Below are positions 40,401 through 50,440 of a stretch of 64,000 bases of DNA, one piece after another. Position 1 is the first letter of the stretch; the number at the start of each line of letters is the position of its first letter. The translations under genes and the position numbers were made by a program. Source of the DNA: Cyclina sinensis (Eukaryota > Mollusca > Bivalvia > Venerida > Veneridae); contig JAAONU010000017.1 of the NCBI GenBank assembly GCA_012932295.1, forward strand, positions 62,001 to 126,000, in the 5' to 3' direction. The notes beneath the pieces were generated by a model. That model ran no database searches, was not told the DNA's origin, and saw only the letters and a program-made list of their open reading frames with translations.

Positions 40401-42554
40401 TACATTTTGTCAATCATTGTTTTGCAAAAGGTCTGCATATCAGTAGTTGATATTACTCTAGTTTCATTATGTTTCTGAAAATTGATTTATAAAGATTAAT
40501 TTTCGAATAAAAGTTGAAATGTTTCTGTCAGCCTGGTTACAGAGCACTCGCCCAAACCATGACGAAAACGCAAGCGAAGAGTTTGAACCAACAGAACTGC
40601 CTGCAAAAAAATCACCAAATCTATGAATCAGGCACCGCTCACTTGGTACATTCAGGACGAAAATAAACTTTGGCACTGTAAAATAAGTAGGCAGGCAATT
40701 CAGTAGGCATTCATCATACTTAGAGTTTAAAGTTTGCATTTTCAAAATTAAGTTATTAACTGTTGATTTGTTTTTACTTTGATCAATAAGTACTGGTTGA
40801 TAAAAGGGATCAGTTATTTAAATATTATCATTAAAATAAAAAATTTATTATTATATAAGCATACGTTGTCCGAAACAAAGAGTAACGAAACAATGTCCAC
40901 TTCTCCCTAACCTTCAACCCAGGGAGAAGTGACTTCTCCCAAAATTTTGAGTCTAGCGAGAGCCCTGAATGGTGTTCAAAACCCTGTGAAAATCAAACCA
41001 TCATTAGGGCTATAATCAAAGAGGCTATATACGTTTAATAGATTGTGTTAGTTGCCAAATTAACTGATACCAAACCTGTGTATTCCCAATCAATTACCAA
41101 CGCATGCTATGTCGGTAGTTGCAATATACGATCAATTAGCGTAACCATGTCACATCAGGACAGAAGCGACGAATCTAGCAGTGAAAGACTTTGATTGATT
41201 GTTCACATTTCAAACAAAAAGTGAATGGGCGGTGCAAAAAAGGGCAAAAGGGCGCTGTTAATAGGCATTTGATGAGCATAAGGGTGGGGCTTAAAAGGGC
41301 AGGGCAGAGCAACCTTCTATTCGGCGCGAATCAGAGTCAGCTCGGCCCTAAAACTTACTCGGCCCCCGAGTCAGCTCGGCCCTATTCCAACTCGGCACAG
41401 GTCAACTCGGCCCACTTTTCAATTCATAAATATACTTTTGTTTTATCAATCTGTATTGTTGGAACAACATAATTAATATATGGACTCATTCACAAACGTG
41501 GAAAGATGTTTTCTTGATGAATATGATTATAACATTTTTGGTAACTTGATCAAACAGGTTGTTTCTTTACCGTGATAATCTTAATTTAAAGATTTGTCAG
41601 TTAAAAATAATTAATTGAATTTGGAAAAGGATATTAAAGGACTGCTATTATCACCCACTATTATTACCAATCAATTACCACGTGTATGTCAAGGGTACCG
41701 ATTAATCAGGTGATGATTATGATGGACGCAATCATTCAAATTTGATCAAAGACCACCTGCAACTAATCAGAAGCTTATGATATTAAATAAACACGTTCTT
41801 ATTTCATATTGAAGATTACTTTACAAACAAAAAGCATCAAAGGAAACACATTTGTATTATATTAATTTTTAATGAATCTGCAGGAATAAACGTAACGAAT
41901 TTCTTCTAAATATACTTTAATTCTGCAGAAGTACAACGTACAAAAATATGTAATAATATACCAGATATCTCTTACTTTTCATTGAAAACAGCTTGCCTTG
42001 ATAAGATGCAAGTAATCAGAAAAAGTTAAAACGTTTAATATGTTACTTTTTAAAAGTGGGCCGAGTTGACCTGTGCCGAGTTGGTATAGGGCCGAGCTGA
42101 CTCTTTACCTTCCGTACTAGAATAATCCCTATATCCCAAAAAATGGTTAAAATAAATGAAAGAGATATGGCTTTTGTTTTTACCATCACCAAGCTTTTGT
42201 TTAAGTGCCGATAAAAAATCACTAATGTTTGAATACAGTAAATACCAAAACTATTTCAGGAAGTGTGGCCGAGAATATGGAAATACACAGCAGGGCCTTT
42301 GTTTTCCAAAATGTAAACAATTTGTCTAAATGGACATAGTTTTACTATCTTACACATAATTTGACATTATTTAAAGAGATTGACAAACCAACCGTTATAT
42401 TCGCATGAATATTGAAAGTTTCATCACCGACGCCAACAAATTGACAACTGAGTTCATCAACAGACGATGACAAAATTCTAAATCGTTCGTTCTCGCGTGT
42501 GAATATCGACTCCAGGATTTTTATGTCCTGTTTCAGGGCTTGAAGGCACGCCAT
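28456..42554 (-). CDS. UBE2Q2: Ubiquitin-conjugating enzyme E2 Q (UBE2Q2-like), 12 coding exons, complete
   Basis: This is a cytosolic or nuclear E2 that accepts ubiquitin from E1 as a thioester and passes it on with E3 ligases. Exons in transcript order: 42554-42393, 38497-38393, 38016-37915, 37559-37480, 37264-37168, 35559-35475, 34032-33972, 33430-33340, 30590-30483, 29977-29882, 29183-29117, 28487-28456. All junctions have GT and AG and join in frame to 1086 nt (361 residues plus stop), close to human UBE2Q2. Residues 1-90 form the N-terminal RWD-like region. Residues 125-145 are an acidic linker. The UBC fold runs from about 190 to 354. Catalytic Cys290 lies in [13 protein letters not shown]. 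As expected for the Q class there is no HPN triad before the cysteine. The protein ends [11 protein letters not shown]. The start is fixed by similarity of [18 protein letters not shown] to family N-termini. UBE2Q1 is the alternative name; length favours Q2. Confidence 0.96.
28512..28655. repeat. 58/59-bp tandem repeat in UBE2Q intron 11
   Basis: acacaagttttaacaaatat starts at 28514, 28572 and 28631. It lies about 25 nt upstream of the last exon's acceptor in transcript sense. Confidence 0.8.
29117..29183 (-). CDS. UBE2Q2: UBE2Q exon 11
   Basis: It encodes [20 protein letters not shown] and KN, and ends in phase 1 at GTAAGA. Confidence 0.95.
29882..29977 (-). CDS. UBE2Q2: UBE2Q exon 10
   Basis: It encodes [20 protein letters not shown] and [12 protein letters not shown], conserved in the family. 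Both boundaries are phase 0. Confidence 0.96.
30483..30590 (-). CDS. UBE2Q2: UBE2Q exon 9, catalytic cysteine
   Basis: It encodes residues 262-297, starting [12 protein letters not shown] and containing [18 protein letters not shown]. The cysteine is residue 290. Confidence 0.96.
32135..32880 (+). mobile_element. Family A repeat fragment in UBE2Q intron 8
   Basis: It begins aaacaagagggccatgatgg then ggatcactcaactgagtact, the family A leader. The body holds loosely repeated phrases such as 'tgcaatggagcataatggtt' and 'tttctgtaaa'. No clear right terminus is visible, so its end is approximate. Confidence 0.65.
33340..33430 (-). CDS. UBE2Q2: UBE2Q exon 8
   Basis: It encodes [20 protein letters not shown] and onwards to CSFK, with donor GTGAGT. 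The VDPDSPL motif is diagnostic for UBE2Q. Confidence 0.95.
33972..34032 (-). CDS. UBE2Q2: UBE2Q exon 7
   Basis: It encodes [20 protein letters not shown], a conserved stretch of the UBC fold. Confidence 0.95.
34391..35051. mobile_element. Non-autonomous TIR element in UBE2Q intron 6
   Basis: The left end agggcaattccagtaata, followed by a G run, is inverted at the right end as a C run then cgtattactggaattgccct. The interior shows no coding frame. The CAGGG-like tip suggests hAT affinity, but I could not see an 8-bp target duplication. A related half-site may lie near 51440 (ggcaattccagtagaacata). Confidence 0.72.
35475..35559 (-). CDS. UBE2Q2: UBE2Q exon 6, start of the UBC fold
   Basis: It encodes [20 protein letters not shown] and YRS, a near-exact family signature. 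It ends in phase 1. Confidence 0.95.
35690..36065 (+). mobile_element. Bivalve repeat fragment in UBE2Q intron 5
   Basis: The phrases 'cttggtagaggtgaactggg', 'aatgctacataccaaatttc' and 'tgccaagtttcatc' match the interior of families A and B. It is truncated at both ends. Confidence 0.6.
36467..37159. repeat. 53-bp minisatellite beside the exon 5 splice donor, 13 copies
   Basis: agtctgata marks recur from 36508 to 37144 with an exact 53-bp spacing (12 intervals, 636 bp). Copies differ at few positions, so the array is homogenised or recent. Its exon-proximal end stops 8 nt from the GT of the UBE2Q exon 5 donor. Read on the transcript strand, each unit has the acceptor-like gactacag and the donor-like aaggttgtaa 24 nt apart. 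Confidence 0.95.
37168..37264 (-). CDS. UBE2Q2: UBE2Q exon 5
   Basis: It encodes [20 protein letters not shown] and onwards to YLK. The donor GTAAGC is followed after 8 nt by the 53-bp minisatellite. Confidence 0.92.
37480..37559 (-). CDS. UBE2Q2: UBE2Q exon 4, acidic linker
   Basis: It encodes the acidic linker with [17 protein letters not shown] and ends in phase 2 at GTATGT. Confidence 0.9.
37915..38016 (-). CDS. UBE2Q2: UBE2Q exon 3
   Basis: It encodes residues 90-123, from [15 protein letters not shown] to DERG at the junction. Both boundaries are phase 0, and the donor is GTATGT. Confidence 0.9.
38393..38497 (-). CDS. UBE2Q2: UBE2Q exon 2
   Basis: It encodes residues 55-89, starting [16 protein letters not shown]. 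This matches the family motif E-S/T-Y-P-x-x-P-x-W-F. The donor is GTAAGT. Confidence 0.93.
39841..40967. mobile_element. hAT-like non-autonomous element in UBE2Q intron 1
   Basis: Termini CAGGGCTCTCGCCAGAG and CAGGGCTCTCGCTAGAC face each other as inverted repeats over about 17 bp. CAGGG tips are typical of hAT elements. The interior has no transposase frame. The flanking 8-bp sequences do not match clearly, so the target duplication is eroded or the boundary is off by a base or two. Confidence 0.75.
41334..42103. mobile_element. TIR element with ctcggccc-rich ends in UBE2Q intron 1
   Basis: The left segment 41368-41419 (gagtcagctcggccctattc and onwards) is present inverted at 42053-42103 with about two mismatches. 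An extra copy of the outer part, gagtcagctcggcccta, precedes it at 41334. The interior, rich in ATTA words, has no coding frame. It looks like a MITE with a partly duplicated left terminus. Confidence 0.82.
42393..42554 (-). CDS. UBE2Q2: UBE2Q exon 1 (coding part)
   Basis: It encodes residues 1-54, from MACLQALK to HANIT, and ends in phase 0 at a GTTGGT donor. ERFRILS and DELSCQF are typical of the UBE2Q N-terminal region. Confidence 0.92.
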
Positions 42555-42563
42555 TGGACCAGT

Positions 42564-42572
42564 TTAATTCAT
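42564..42572 (-). promoter_or_regulatory. Minimal upstream ORF (Met-Asn-stop) before UBE2Q
   Basis: ATGAATTAA on the minus strand ends 9 nt before the UBE2Q start codon. If it is in the mRNA leader, ribosomes would meet it just before the main start. Confidence 0.4.
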
Positions 42573-42659
42573 GAGTCTATCACTTTGTTTCAAATTTTCA
42601 CCCAGAAACTTCAAGTTCCATTTTCTACGATATTCATGTTATGATTCTTCTATTATGGC

Positions 42660-42715
42660 TACTTCCATACAAATGCGCATGCCCAACAGGAAGCAATCGC
42701 AAATGGCAAGAAACA
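42660..42715. promoter_or_regulatory. Candidate UBE2Q promoter elements
   Basis: About 105-160 bp upstream of the start codon lie tgcgcatgc at 42674, resembling an NRF-1 half palindrome, then acaggaag, ETS-like, and aaatggc, YY1-like. Such clusters are common in TATA-less housekeeping promoters. The assignment is by motif only. Confidence 0.4.
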
Positions 42716-43024
42716 ACTAGATGACGGGTTCCTTTGACTAAAAATGCACCCACTAAATGTTTAGATCAACATTTGTCCTCTACAGTAATGTGATATAATT
42801 TTTATTTGATCTTAGTCAGATATGAGTTCAGCTTAACTAGATTCTTAACTATTCATGACAAAGCTGTCATTGGAAACGTTTCTGCAAGATACAGTCATGA
42901 TACTTACTTAGAGTAGACACACAGGATGATCAATGAACGTGATCTAACGTAAAGATACAGTACTGTTTTGATTGTTACAAAAATGTAACATTTAATCGAT
43001 ACTTTTGTAGTATTATCTCCTAGT

Positions 43025-43325
43025 GGCACAATACTCTTATTCTCTTTAACAAACAGCCAACTTGGTAGGTACACTTTGTCCATATGACCGCCCTCACTCC
43101 CACCTCCCTGCAGAGATTAGTTATTTTACAATGTGGGGGACAGTCCAAGATAAGGAAAGCATGCCATTCCAGAGACATGCACTCCTCTTTTGCATATTCG
43201 GGACCTCGGTTTAATGTCTCATCCAAATGACAATTAGTAATTGTTCTTGGTGGAGCCGGGGATCGATCTTGCGATATCCGGGTTACCAGCCTGGTGCATT
43301 ACCAATGGATAATTAACTGATCTAG
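43025..43325 (-). mobile_element. tRNA-derived SINE copy
   Basis: Read on the minus strand, the head at about 43325-43250 resembles a tRNA: a box A-like gatcagttaat, then gctggtaaccc, then a box B-like agatcgatcc. The body contains gagacattaaaccgaggtcc and ggaatggcatgc. The second copy at 50170-50440 shares this body. No clear 3' tail was noted. Confidence 0.65.
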
Positions 43326-43871
43326 CTGCTCCACTGATTCGCCAACCTTCCGAGTTTTTTTTAAAGTGTGTTATATATTTATTTATTTATTGACAGTTAA
43401 GGTCAATAGCATATTACAACAAATAATCACAGATAAAATTTATAAAATCACAGATAAGAACTTTTTCATCAGTAATACCAATGACGAGCTAGAACACGTA
43501 ACACTAGCACATTAAAACTATAGCATGGTACAGACCATGAAAGCATACTTTTAATAAAACAAAACTTTGGCATGTGATTATTATTTAATGCTAGGGACCT
43601 ATGGATAACCCATTAAGCTAAGAGCTTATTTCCAATGGGGTCCATTTTAAGTAGAAATAAAAACCATGGCAGATAGTATTAACTAAAAAAACGTGTAAAA
43701 GGGGGGATGGGCAAGACTTTGGTCAAAAACGGGATTATTAAAAGTATGCAACATAGCATGACACTATCACGGGAATATTACCTCGTTAGATCATTTCTTT
43801 TAAATGCATCTCACTTATTTCTATTATTTTGAATTAAGCAAACCTGCCAAATAATCATGTTTTTGTTGCAG

Positions 43872-43962
43872 ACATGCTACAGATGGGTACGACAAGGGCG
43901 AAGCTTTGACATACAGCAAACTCAAGCGGAAATTTCTCATTGACAAGGTCCTAGATACTTAA
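43872..43962 (+). CDS. Possible isolated terminal exon, unknown protein
   Basis: After a good acceptor (tgtttttgttgcag) one frame reads HATDGYDKGEALTYSKLKRK and FLIDKVLDT before a TAA. The composition is protein-like. I found no upstream exon on the plus strand and do not recognise the protein. It may be a gene fragment or chance. Confidence 0.3.
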
Positions 43963-44784
43963 CAAATTTCAGAGCTGGATAGAGAGGATGGCATGGAACA
44001 AGATGAAGACTCGGAATGATGATGTAAAACCTGAAACAGATAGTTATGGTTGCTGTAGGACGACTGCGAGTATTTCGGGAAATAAACTTTTTAATGCAAC
44101 AAGAAAAACAACTGGTAGCGTTCATCGTCCATTTTTAAACATTATCTCGTTACAGACGGATGCCATCGTTGAATACATGAGATGTCAAAGGTCTTAAGTT
44201 GTATAATATTAAGAAATCATGCATTGTTAAAAAGTAAAGTGATGAAGGAATTTTACATGGCAATTATGACAATCTATCTTACTTAGTAGCTTTTATGCTC
44301 AGCTGTTAAAATGTGAAAAAAAGAAAAATATTATCCATGTTGGATGTTTACAGTAAAAGTATGATATCAATAAAAACAAATATTTTTTAAAAATCTATTC
44401 TATATCCCGTTTATCATTTTCTTTGTACATACATGAGCGTAGCCCACTCCACTAACCAAATTTCATTACGCAATTGCTCATACTTCTCTCTCACTCCTCC
44501 TCTTTCACTCATGCTCCTATTTCATTCCTCATGTCTCCTTAATTGTTCACCCGGATACTTACCATTCAAAACCCTAAAAATTTGAGCTCCGGCATAGGCA
44601 GCCTGATTTTTGTCTTCATAATAAAATTGTTGTAAAATTTTCTCCTGTTTAGTATCTATAGCGACGTAGGGGAAGCAAAAGCAAAACAACTGACGAGATT
44701 AGTTTGTGAAAAGTATCTTACTTAAAGACTATATACGTGTACGGAATAAAAGGGGAAGTCACTTGGCTTTGACTTTTGTTTTAA

Positions 44785-45025
44785 CTCAATCACTTGGAAG
44801 ACTACGGGGAATCACTTTTGCAGGTTTATACCTTACCATTTATAGCAGTTAGTTCCCTTCGACAGTGGTTTTCGCTATAATTGAGGCTTTGCCCCAGCCG
44901 GGATTTCCCCTCCTTATCTATCGTTTGTAACTGCTTGGTGGACAAAGGGGAATCACTCTTGTAGATATATAATCTTACCGTTTACAGCAGTTACTTCCCT
45001 TAGACCGTGGTTTCAACCTGGGTGA
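44785..45025. repeat. Duplicated segment, two copies about 140 bp apart
   Basis: 'ggggaatcacttttgcag' with 'agcagttagttcccttcgac' near 44797-44868 recurs as 'ggggaatcactcttgtag' with 'agcagttacttcccttagac' near 44946-45014. Confidence 0.65.
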
Positions 45026-45759
45026 CTTTAAGCTATTACAATACTAATAAACATTTTATAAGCCCTCATTGAATTGAACTTTTTTTAAAGAAAATATTAT
45101 CCTAGGACAAAATATAGACTATAAACGACACTTTTACCACGGGAGTTTCAAGAAATGACTGATAATCACTTCAAACCGACTTAATTGGTCTAAAAGGTAT
45201 AGATCGAGAAACACAGTGTTTTTTTTCTAAGACTGGCCATAAAAACAAGAGTTACTTGGTATGAAATCATTTACGTTGTGAAGACCTAATGACTGCTGAA
45301 AAAAACAAACAAATGAAATACCGAAACTGAGAAGAAACTAAATATGAACATGGCATGAATTTACTCCACCCACTTCATTATGAGGGGATGTTTTTAACAT
45401 AAACTTCAACATAAATTTTCGCGGCTTCAAATAAGCTACAGTTATTTTTATTCATGTACTATTCTGAACAAACAGACAAAACATCAAATATTTTTACTGT
45501 TTAGTTTTGGAGAAATTAATAACTGAAATCACAGATATCCATTTTTCAAAAATTTACCTTGTTGAAAAGCTTTGTTACAATTGAAATTATCTGAAACGAA
45601 AGAAATTCAATTAAAATTCTTTAAATGTTACTGTTGTTAAACCAAAACAATGAAAAACTGCCAAAAACTTGAGAAAAAAATGACTCGAGTGGGGTTTGAA
45701 CGCATGTCCTTCAGTAAAAATGTCTCGATCCTACACAAATTAATGGAATTGAATACTCT

Positions 45760-48135
45760 TCAGAGTAGAGGTAAGGTATTAGGATCTCCTTCTCTCTGAA
45801 GCAAGCCTGCATGAGCAATACTTGGGAACTTACTCTCCCTATGAAGCAAGCCTGCATCATGAGCATGACTGAATCTCTCCCTTTCTCTCTGAAGGAAGTC
45901 TGAGACATGAGCATAATTTTTGAACCCTCTCTCCTTCTGAGGCAAACATGCAATATGAGAATGACTTTAGAACACTCCCTCTTCTTCTGATGCAAGCTTG
46001 CAACATGAGCATAACTAAAACCATCTTACTGTGACATGAGCAACTTGGAACACAGCATGACTTTGGAACACTCTCCCTTTTCCTCTGAGACAAGCCTGCA
46101 ACATGACCATGACAGAAATTTTCTCTCCATCCCTCTGTGACAAGCCTGCAACATGAGCTAGACTTTGGAACAGTCTCCCTTTTCCTCTGATGCAAGCCTG
46201 CAACATGACCATGACAGAAATTTTCTCTCCCTCCCTCTGAGACAAGCCTGCATCATGAGCTAGACTTTGGAACACTCCCTCTTCCTCTGATGAAAGCCCA
46301 CAACATGAGCATGACTGGAACTCTTTCTCCCTCTAAAGCAAGCATGCAACATGAGCATAAACTCTCTCCCTCTGAAATAAGACTGCAACATGAGCATGAC
46401 TAGAACTCTCTCCCTTTAAAGCAAGCCTGCAACATGAGCATGACTTTGGAACACTCCCTTTCCTCTGATACAAGCCTGCAACATGAGCATGACAGAAATT
46501 TTCTCTCCCTCCCTCTGAGGCAAGCCTGCAACATGAGCATGACTTTGGAACAGTCTCCCTTTTCCTCTGAGACAAGCCTGCAACATGAGCATGACTTTGG
46601 AACACTCCCTTTTCCTCTGAGACAAGCCTGCAACATGAGCTAGACTTTGGAACAGTCTCCCTTTTCCTCTGAGACAAGCCTGCAACATGAGCTAGACTTT
46701 GGAACACTCCCTTCTCCTCTGAGACAAGCCTGCAACATGAGCTAGACTTTGGAACAGTCTCCCTTTTCCTCTGAGACAAGCCTGCAACATGAGCTAGACT
46801 TTGTAACAGTCTCCCTTTTCCTCTGAGACAAGCCTGCAACATGAGCTAGACTTTGGAACAGTCTCCCTTTTCCTCTGAGACAAGCATGCAACATGAGCAT
46901 GACTTTGAACAGTCTCCCTTTTCCTCTGAGACAAGCCTGCAACATGAGCATGACTTTGAAACAGTCTCCCTTTTCCTCCGAGACAAGCCTGCAACATGAG
47001 CTAGACTTTGGAACAGTCTCCCTTCTCCTCTGAGACAAGCCTGCAACATGACCATGACAGAAATTTTCTCTCACTCCTCTAAGACAAGCCTGCAACATGA
47101 GATGAATTTGATACTCTCTCTATCCCTTTGAGACCAGCTGCTTCATGAACATTACTTTGGAACACTCCCTATTCCTCTCATGCATACTTGCATGCTGAGC
47201 ATGACTAAAACTTCCTCCCACTTGAGCAATCCTGCAACATGAGCATTATTTTGGAACACTCCCTCTTTCTCTGATTCAAGCCTGCAACATGAGCATGACT
47301 GAACTATCCCTCTCTGAAAAAATCCTGCAACATGAGCATGACTTTGAAACAGTCTCCCTTTTCCTCTGAGACAAGCCTGCAACATGAGCATGACTTTGGA
47401 ACACTCCCTTCTCCTCTGAGACAAGCCTGCAACATGAGCATGACTTTGGAACAGTCTCCCTTTTCCTCTGAGACAAGCCTGCAACATGAGCTAGACTTTG
47501 GAACAGTCTCCCTTTTCCTCTGATGCAAGCCTGCAACATGACCATGACAGAAATTTTCTCTCATTCCCTCTGAGACAAGCCTGCAACATGAGATGAATTT
47601 GATACTCTCTCTATCCCTTTGAGACCAGCTGCTTCATGAACATTACTTTGGAACACTCCCTATTCCTCTCATGCATACTTGCATGATGAGCATGACTAAA
47701 ACTTCCCCCCACTTGAGCAATCCTGCAACATGAGCATTATTTTGGAACACTCCCTCTTTCTCTGATTCAAGCCTGCAACATGAGCATGGCTGAACTATCC
47801 CTCTCTGAAAATATCCTGCAACATGAGAATGCCTGAAACTCTCCCTCTTAGAATCCCCAGCATAACTTTGGAGCACACCCTCTCCATCTTAAACAAGCCT
47901 GCAACATGAGCATGACTGAACTCGCTTTCTTTTGAGACCAGCCTGCAACATATTTATATGAACATGATTCTGGAACTTACTCTCCCACTGGAGCAAGCAT
48001 CACTTTGGAACTCTCCCTCTTTCTCTGAAGCAATCTGCAATATATGCATGATTTTGGAATACCCCCTTTTCATCTAAAGTGACCCTGCAACATGAGCATA
48101 ACTGCTACTGACAAGCCTGCAACATGAGGATGAAT
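45760..48135. repeat. 49/52-bp satellite array with a 491-bp segmental duplication
   Basis: Units read gaacagtctcccttttcctc, tgagacaagcctgcaacatg then agctagacttt (52 bp, for example 46751 to 46803). A 49-bp form reads gaacactccctt. Edge copies are diverged. A block including gatgaatttgatactctc occurs at 47101 and 47592, so about 290 bp were copied with a 491-bp offset. The unit length is not a multiple of three, so the many open frames on the minus strand cycle through the unit. They are not taken as genes. Confidence 0.93.
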
Positions 48136-48197
48136 TTGAAAATCTCTCTCTTTCTCTCACTCACTCTCTCTTGATCTCTCTCTCTCTCACACACACA
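48136..48197. repeat. TC/CA-rich microsatellite
   Basis: tctctctttctctcactcac runs into cacacacaccc at the end of the 52-bp array. Confidence 0.8.
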
Positions 48198-50032
48198 CCC
48201 TTTAAGGCAATAGAAGTCCACTAGACATAGCTACTAATCAAGTTTTTTCAGTTTGTCTACACAAGTCCATGTAAAATATCTGATCTAATGAATCGAGGGC
48301 CACAATTCTGGTAAAAGCTAATAAGGTGTTCATAAAACAATGCTACATAGAAATTTGAAGAAGTCCCAACTTTCTGTTTTCTGATTAGAACATTTTTGAA
48401 GAGTTTGCTTATGAAAGTGCTCTGAGATGGGGCCAAAATTTACCCCAGGCATAAAGTTTGATTAACTTGTAAACTGTTGTCATTGTCATTGTCAACTTGT
48501 GAAATTTCAGAGCCTTGTTTAGGATATTTCTTTGTAAATATGTAACCCCTCAGGCTTGGCCAGAAGAGAACCTTTTGACATATTTGGAATAATCTTTGTT
48601 GATGTCCACTTGATAATGCTACACTCCAAAATCCAGAGTTCTAGGCTTGGTAGTTTGAGACAGATACATTTAAAATCAGCTCCACTGGCGGCAGGGAAAA
48701 ATATGCCAAAATAAAGATACTGACATAGAATCTATGTATAATCAAGTGACTCTGGGGAGGGCCAATTTTGACCCAGGGGCCATGATTTGTACAAACTTGG
48801 TAGAGGTCCACTAGATAATGCTACAGAGCAAATATTTTAACTCTAGGCCTTATAGTCCCTGACAAGAAGATTTTCTAAGGTTTTTCCAATATAAGTCTTA
48901 AAAAAATAGACCATTGGGGTTAGCTCTAACCCAAATCCATTTGTTTAATTTTGGTAGAGGTCCACTAGATGATGCTACAAACCAAATATTTAAGCTCTAA
49001 TTCTTGTGATTTTGGACAGGAGATTTTTAAAACCTTTTCCAACACAACTTCTTGTAAAATCAAATGACCCCTGAGGCAGGGCTGATTTTGAACCAGGGGC
49101 TATGATTTCCATAAACTTGGAAAAGTTCCTTAAGACAATGCTACACAGCAAATTTCTAAATCCTAGATCTTCTGGTTTCTGACAAGCAGTTTTTCCTATA
49201 CAAGTCTTTATAAAATGAAGTGAAGGTTTGGGTGGGGCTAATTCTGACCACAGAGCTATGATTTAGGATTTTTGGTAGAGGTCCACTAGATGATACTACA
49301 AATCAAATATCTAGGCATTGTGATTTCAGACAAGATTTTTAAAACTTTTTCCTATATAACTTATTATGTAAAATCAAGTGAACCCTGGGGCAGGGCCAAT
49401 TTTGACCCAGGGGCCATGATTTAAATGATTTCGGTAGAGCTCCACTAGATATTGGTACACACCATTATCTGAATCATAGGCTTTATCATTTATGACAAGA
49501 AGATTTTTAAAGTTTTTTCTTATATTTGTAAAATCAAGTGACCCCTAATTTGTAAGATTTTGGTAGAGGTTCACTGGATGGTGCTACAAACCAAATGTTT
49601 AAGCTCTAGGTCTTGCACATATATGTGGTTTCAGACAAGATGATTTTTAAAGTTGTTCCTATATAAGTCTATGTAAATCAAGTGGCCCATGTGGTGGGGC
49701 CGATTCTGGCCCAAGAGCCATGATTTATTACTTTTTGGTAGAGATCCACTAGGAGATGCAAAAAAAAACCAACAAATATCTAATTTGTAAGCCTTATGGT
49801 TTCAGACAAAAAGATTTTTAAAGTTTTTCTTTCCAGTTGCCATGGTAACCAAAGTTCTGCATCTATTATTATATAATTTTGAAAGAGGACCATACAAGGA
49901 TCATTGATGTGAAGTTTGACTGCAACTGGTCCAATGTTTTTTTAAGTTAATTGTGGAAGACAGACAGACGATGGACAAAAGAGCATACTAAAAGCTTTAC
50001 CTGACCAAAGGTCGGGTATGCTAAAAATACAG
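48198..50032 (+). mobile_element. Bivalve dispersed repeat with about 160-bp diverged internal units (family B)
   Basis: Repeated phrases are 'ttggtagaggtccactaga', 'tgacccaggggccatgattt' and 'gacaagaagatttt'. They recur about ten times and are much more diverged than in the 21.4-kb element. The tail at 49840-50030, with 'gttgccatggtaaccaaag', 'gaaagaggaccatacaagg' and 'agcatactaaaagct', matches the tail at 19940-20125. Confidence 0.8.
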
Positions 50033-50169
50033 TATAAAGGTGTAACCTCAAGCATGAATAACTTGAGAACCACTTGTGGTCAGGAAGTTTTTTGTCCTTC
50101 TTTATACACAAGAAAAATATACACTGATTAAAAAATATTTATCACATTTTTATCTAACTATTTGAGTTT

Positions 50170-50440
50170 ATTTATCATCTGTACTGCTTGCCCATATGGC
50201 CAACGCCCCCTGAAGAGATATGTCATGGGGGCAAGTGTAAGATACAGAGGGCATCCCATTCCAGAGACAGCCCTGGTTCTTTTGCATGCTCACTGTACAG
50301 CACTGATTCATGGGACCTTGGTTTAATGTCTCATCGGAAAGACAATTAGTAATGTTTGTGGAGGAGCGGAGGATCAAACTCAGGGCCCCTGGGTTACCAG
50401 TCCAACGCATTATCACTGGACCACTGAACCACTTCTTATC
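50170..50440 (-). mobile_element. tRNA-derived SINE copy
   Basis: On the minus strand the head reads tggttcagtggtccagtgat, fitting box A, then ggactggtaaccc and a box B-like gagtttgatcc. The body shares gacattaaaccaaggtccc and ggaatgggatgccctc with the copy at 43025. Pol III promoter boxes at the 5' end are the hallmark of SINEs. Confidence 0.72.

Noticed and set aside
41191..41472. 93-codon plus-strand frame
   Set aside because: It spans the CTCGGCCC terminal repeats of a TIR element and resembles no protein.
42657..42722. Plus-strand start MATSIQMRMPNRKQ as first exon of a divergent gene
   Set aside because: It stops after 21 codons with no GT donor before the stop.
45711..47876. Many overlapping minus-strand frames with SQRKRETVPKSSSCCRLVS-like repeats
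   Set aside because: The 52-bp unit cycles through all three frames, which produces the same peptides in several frames. This is satellite, not a gene.
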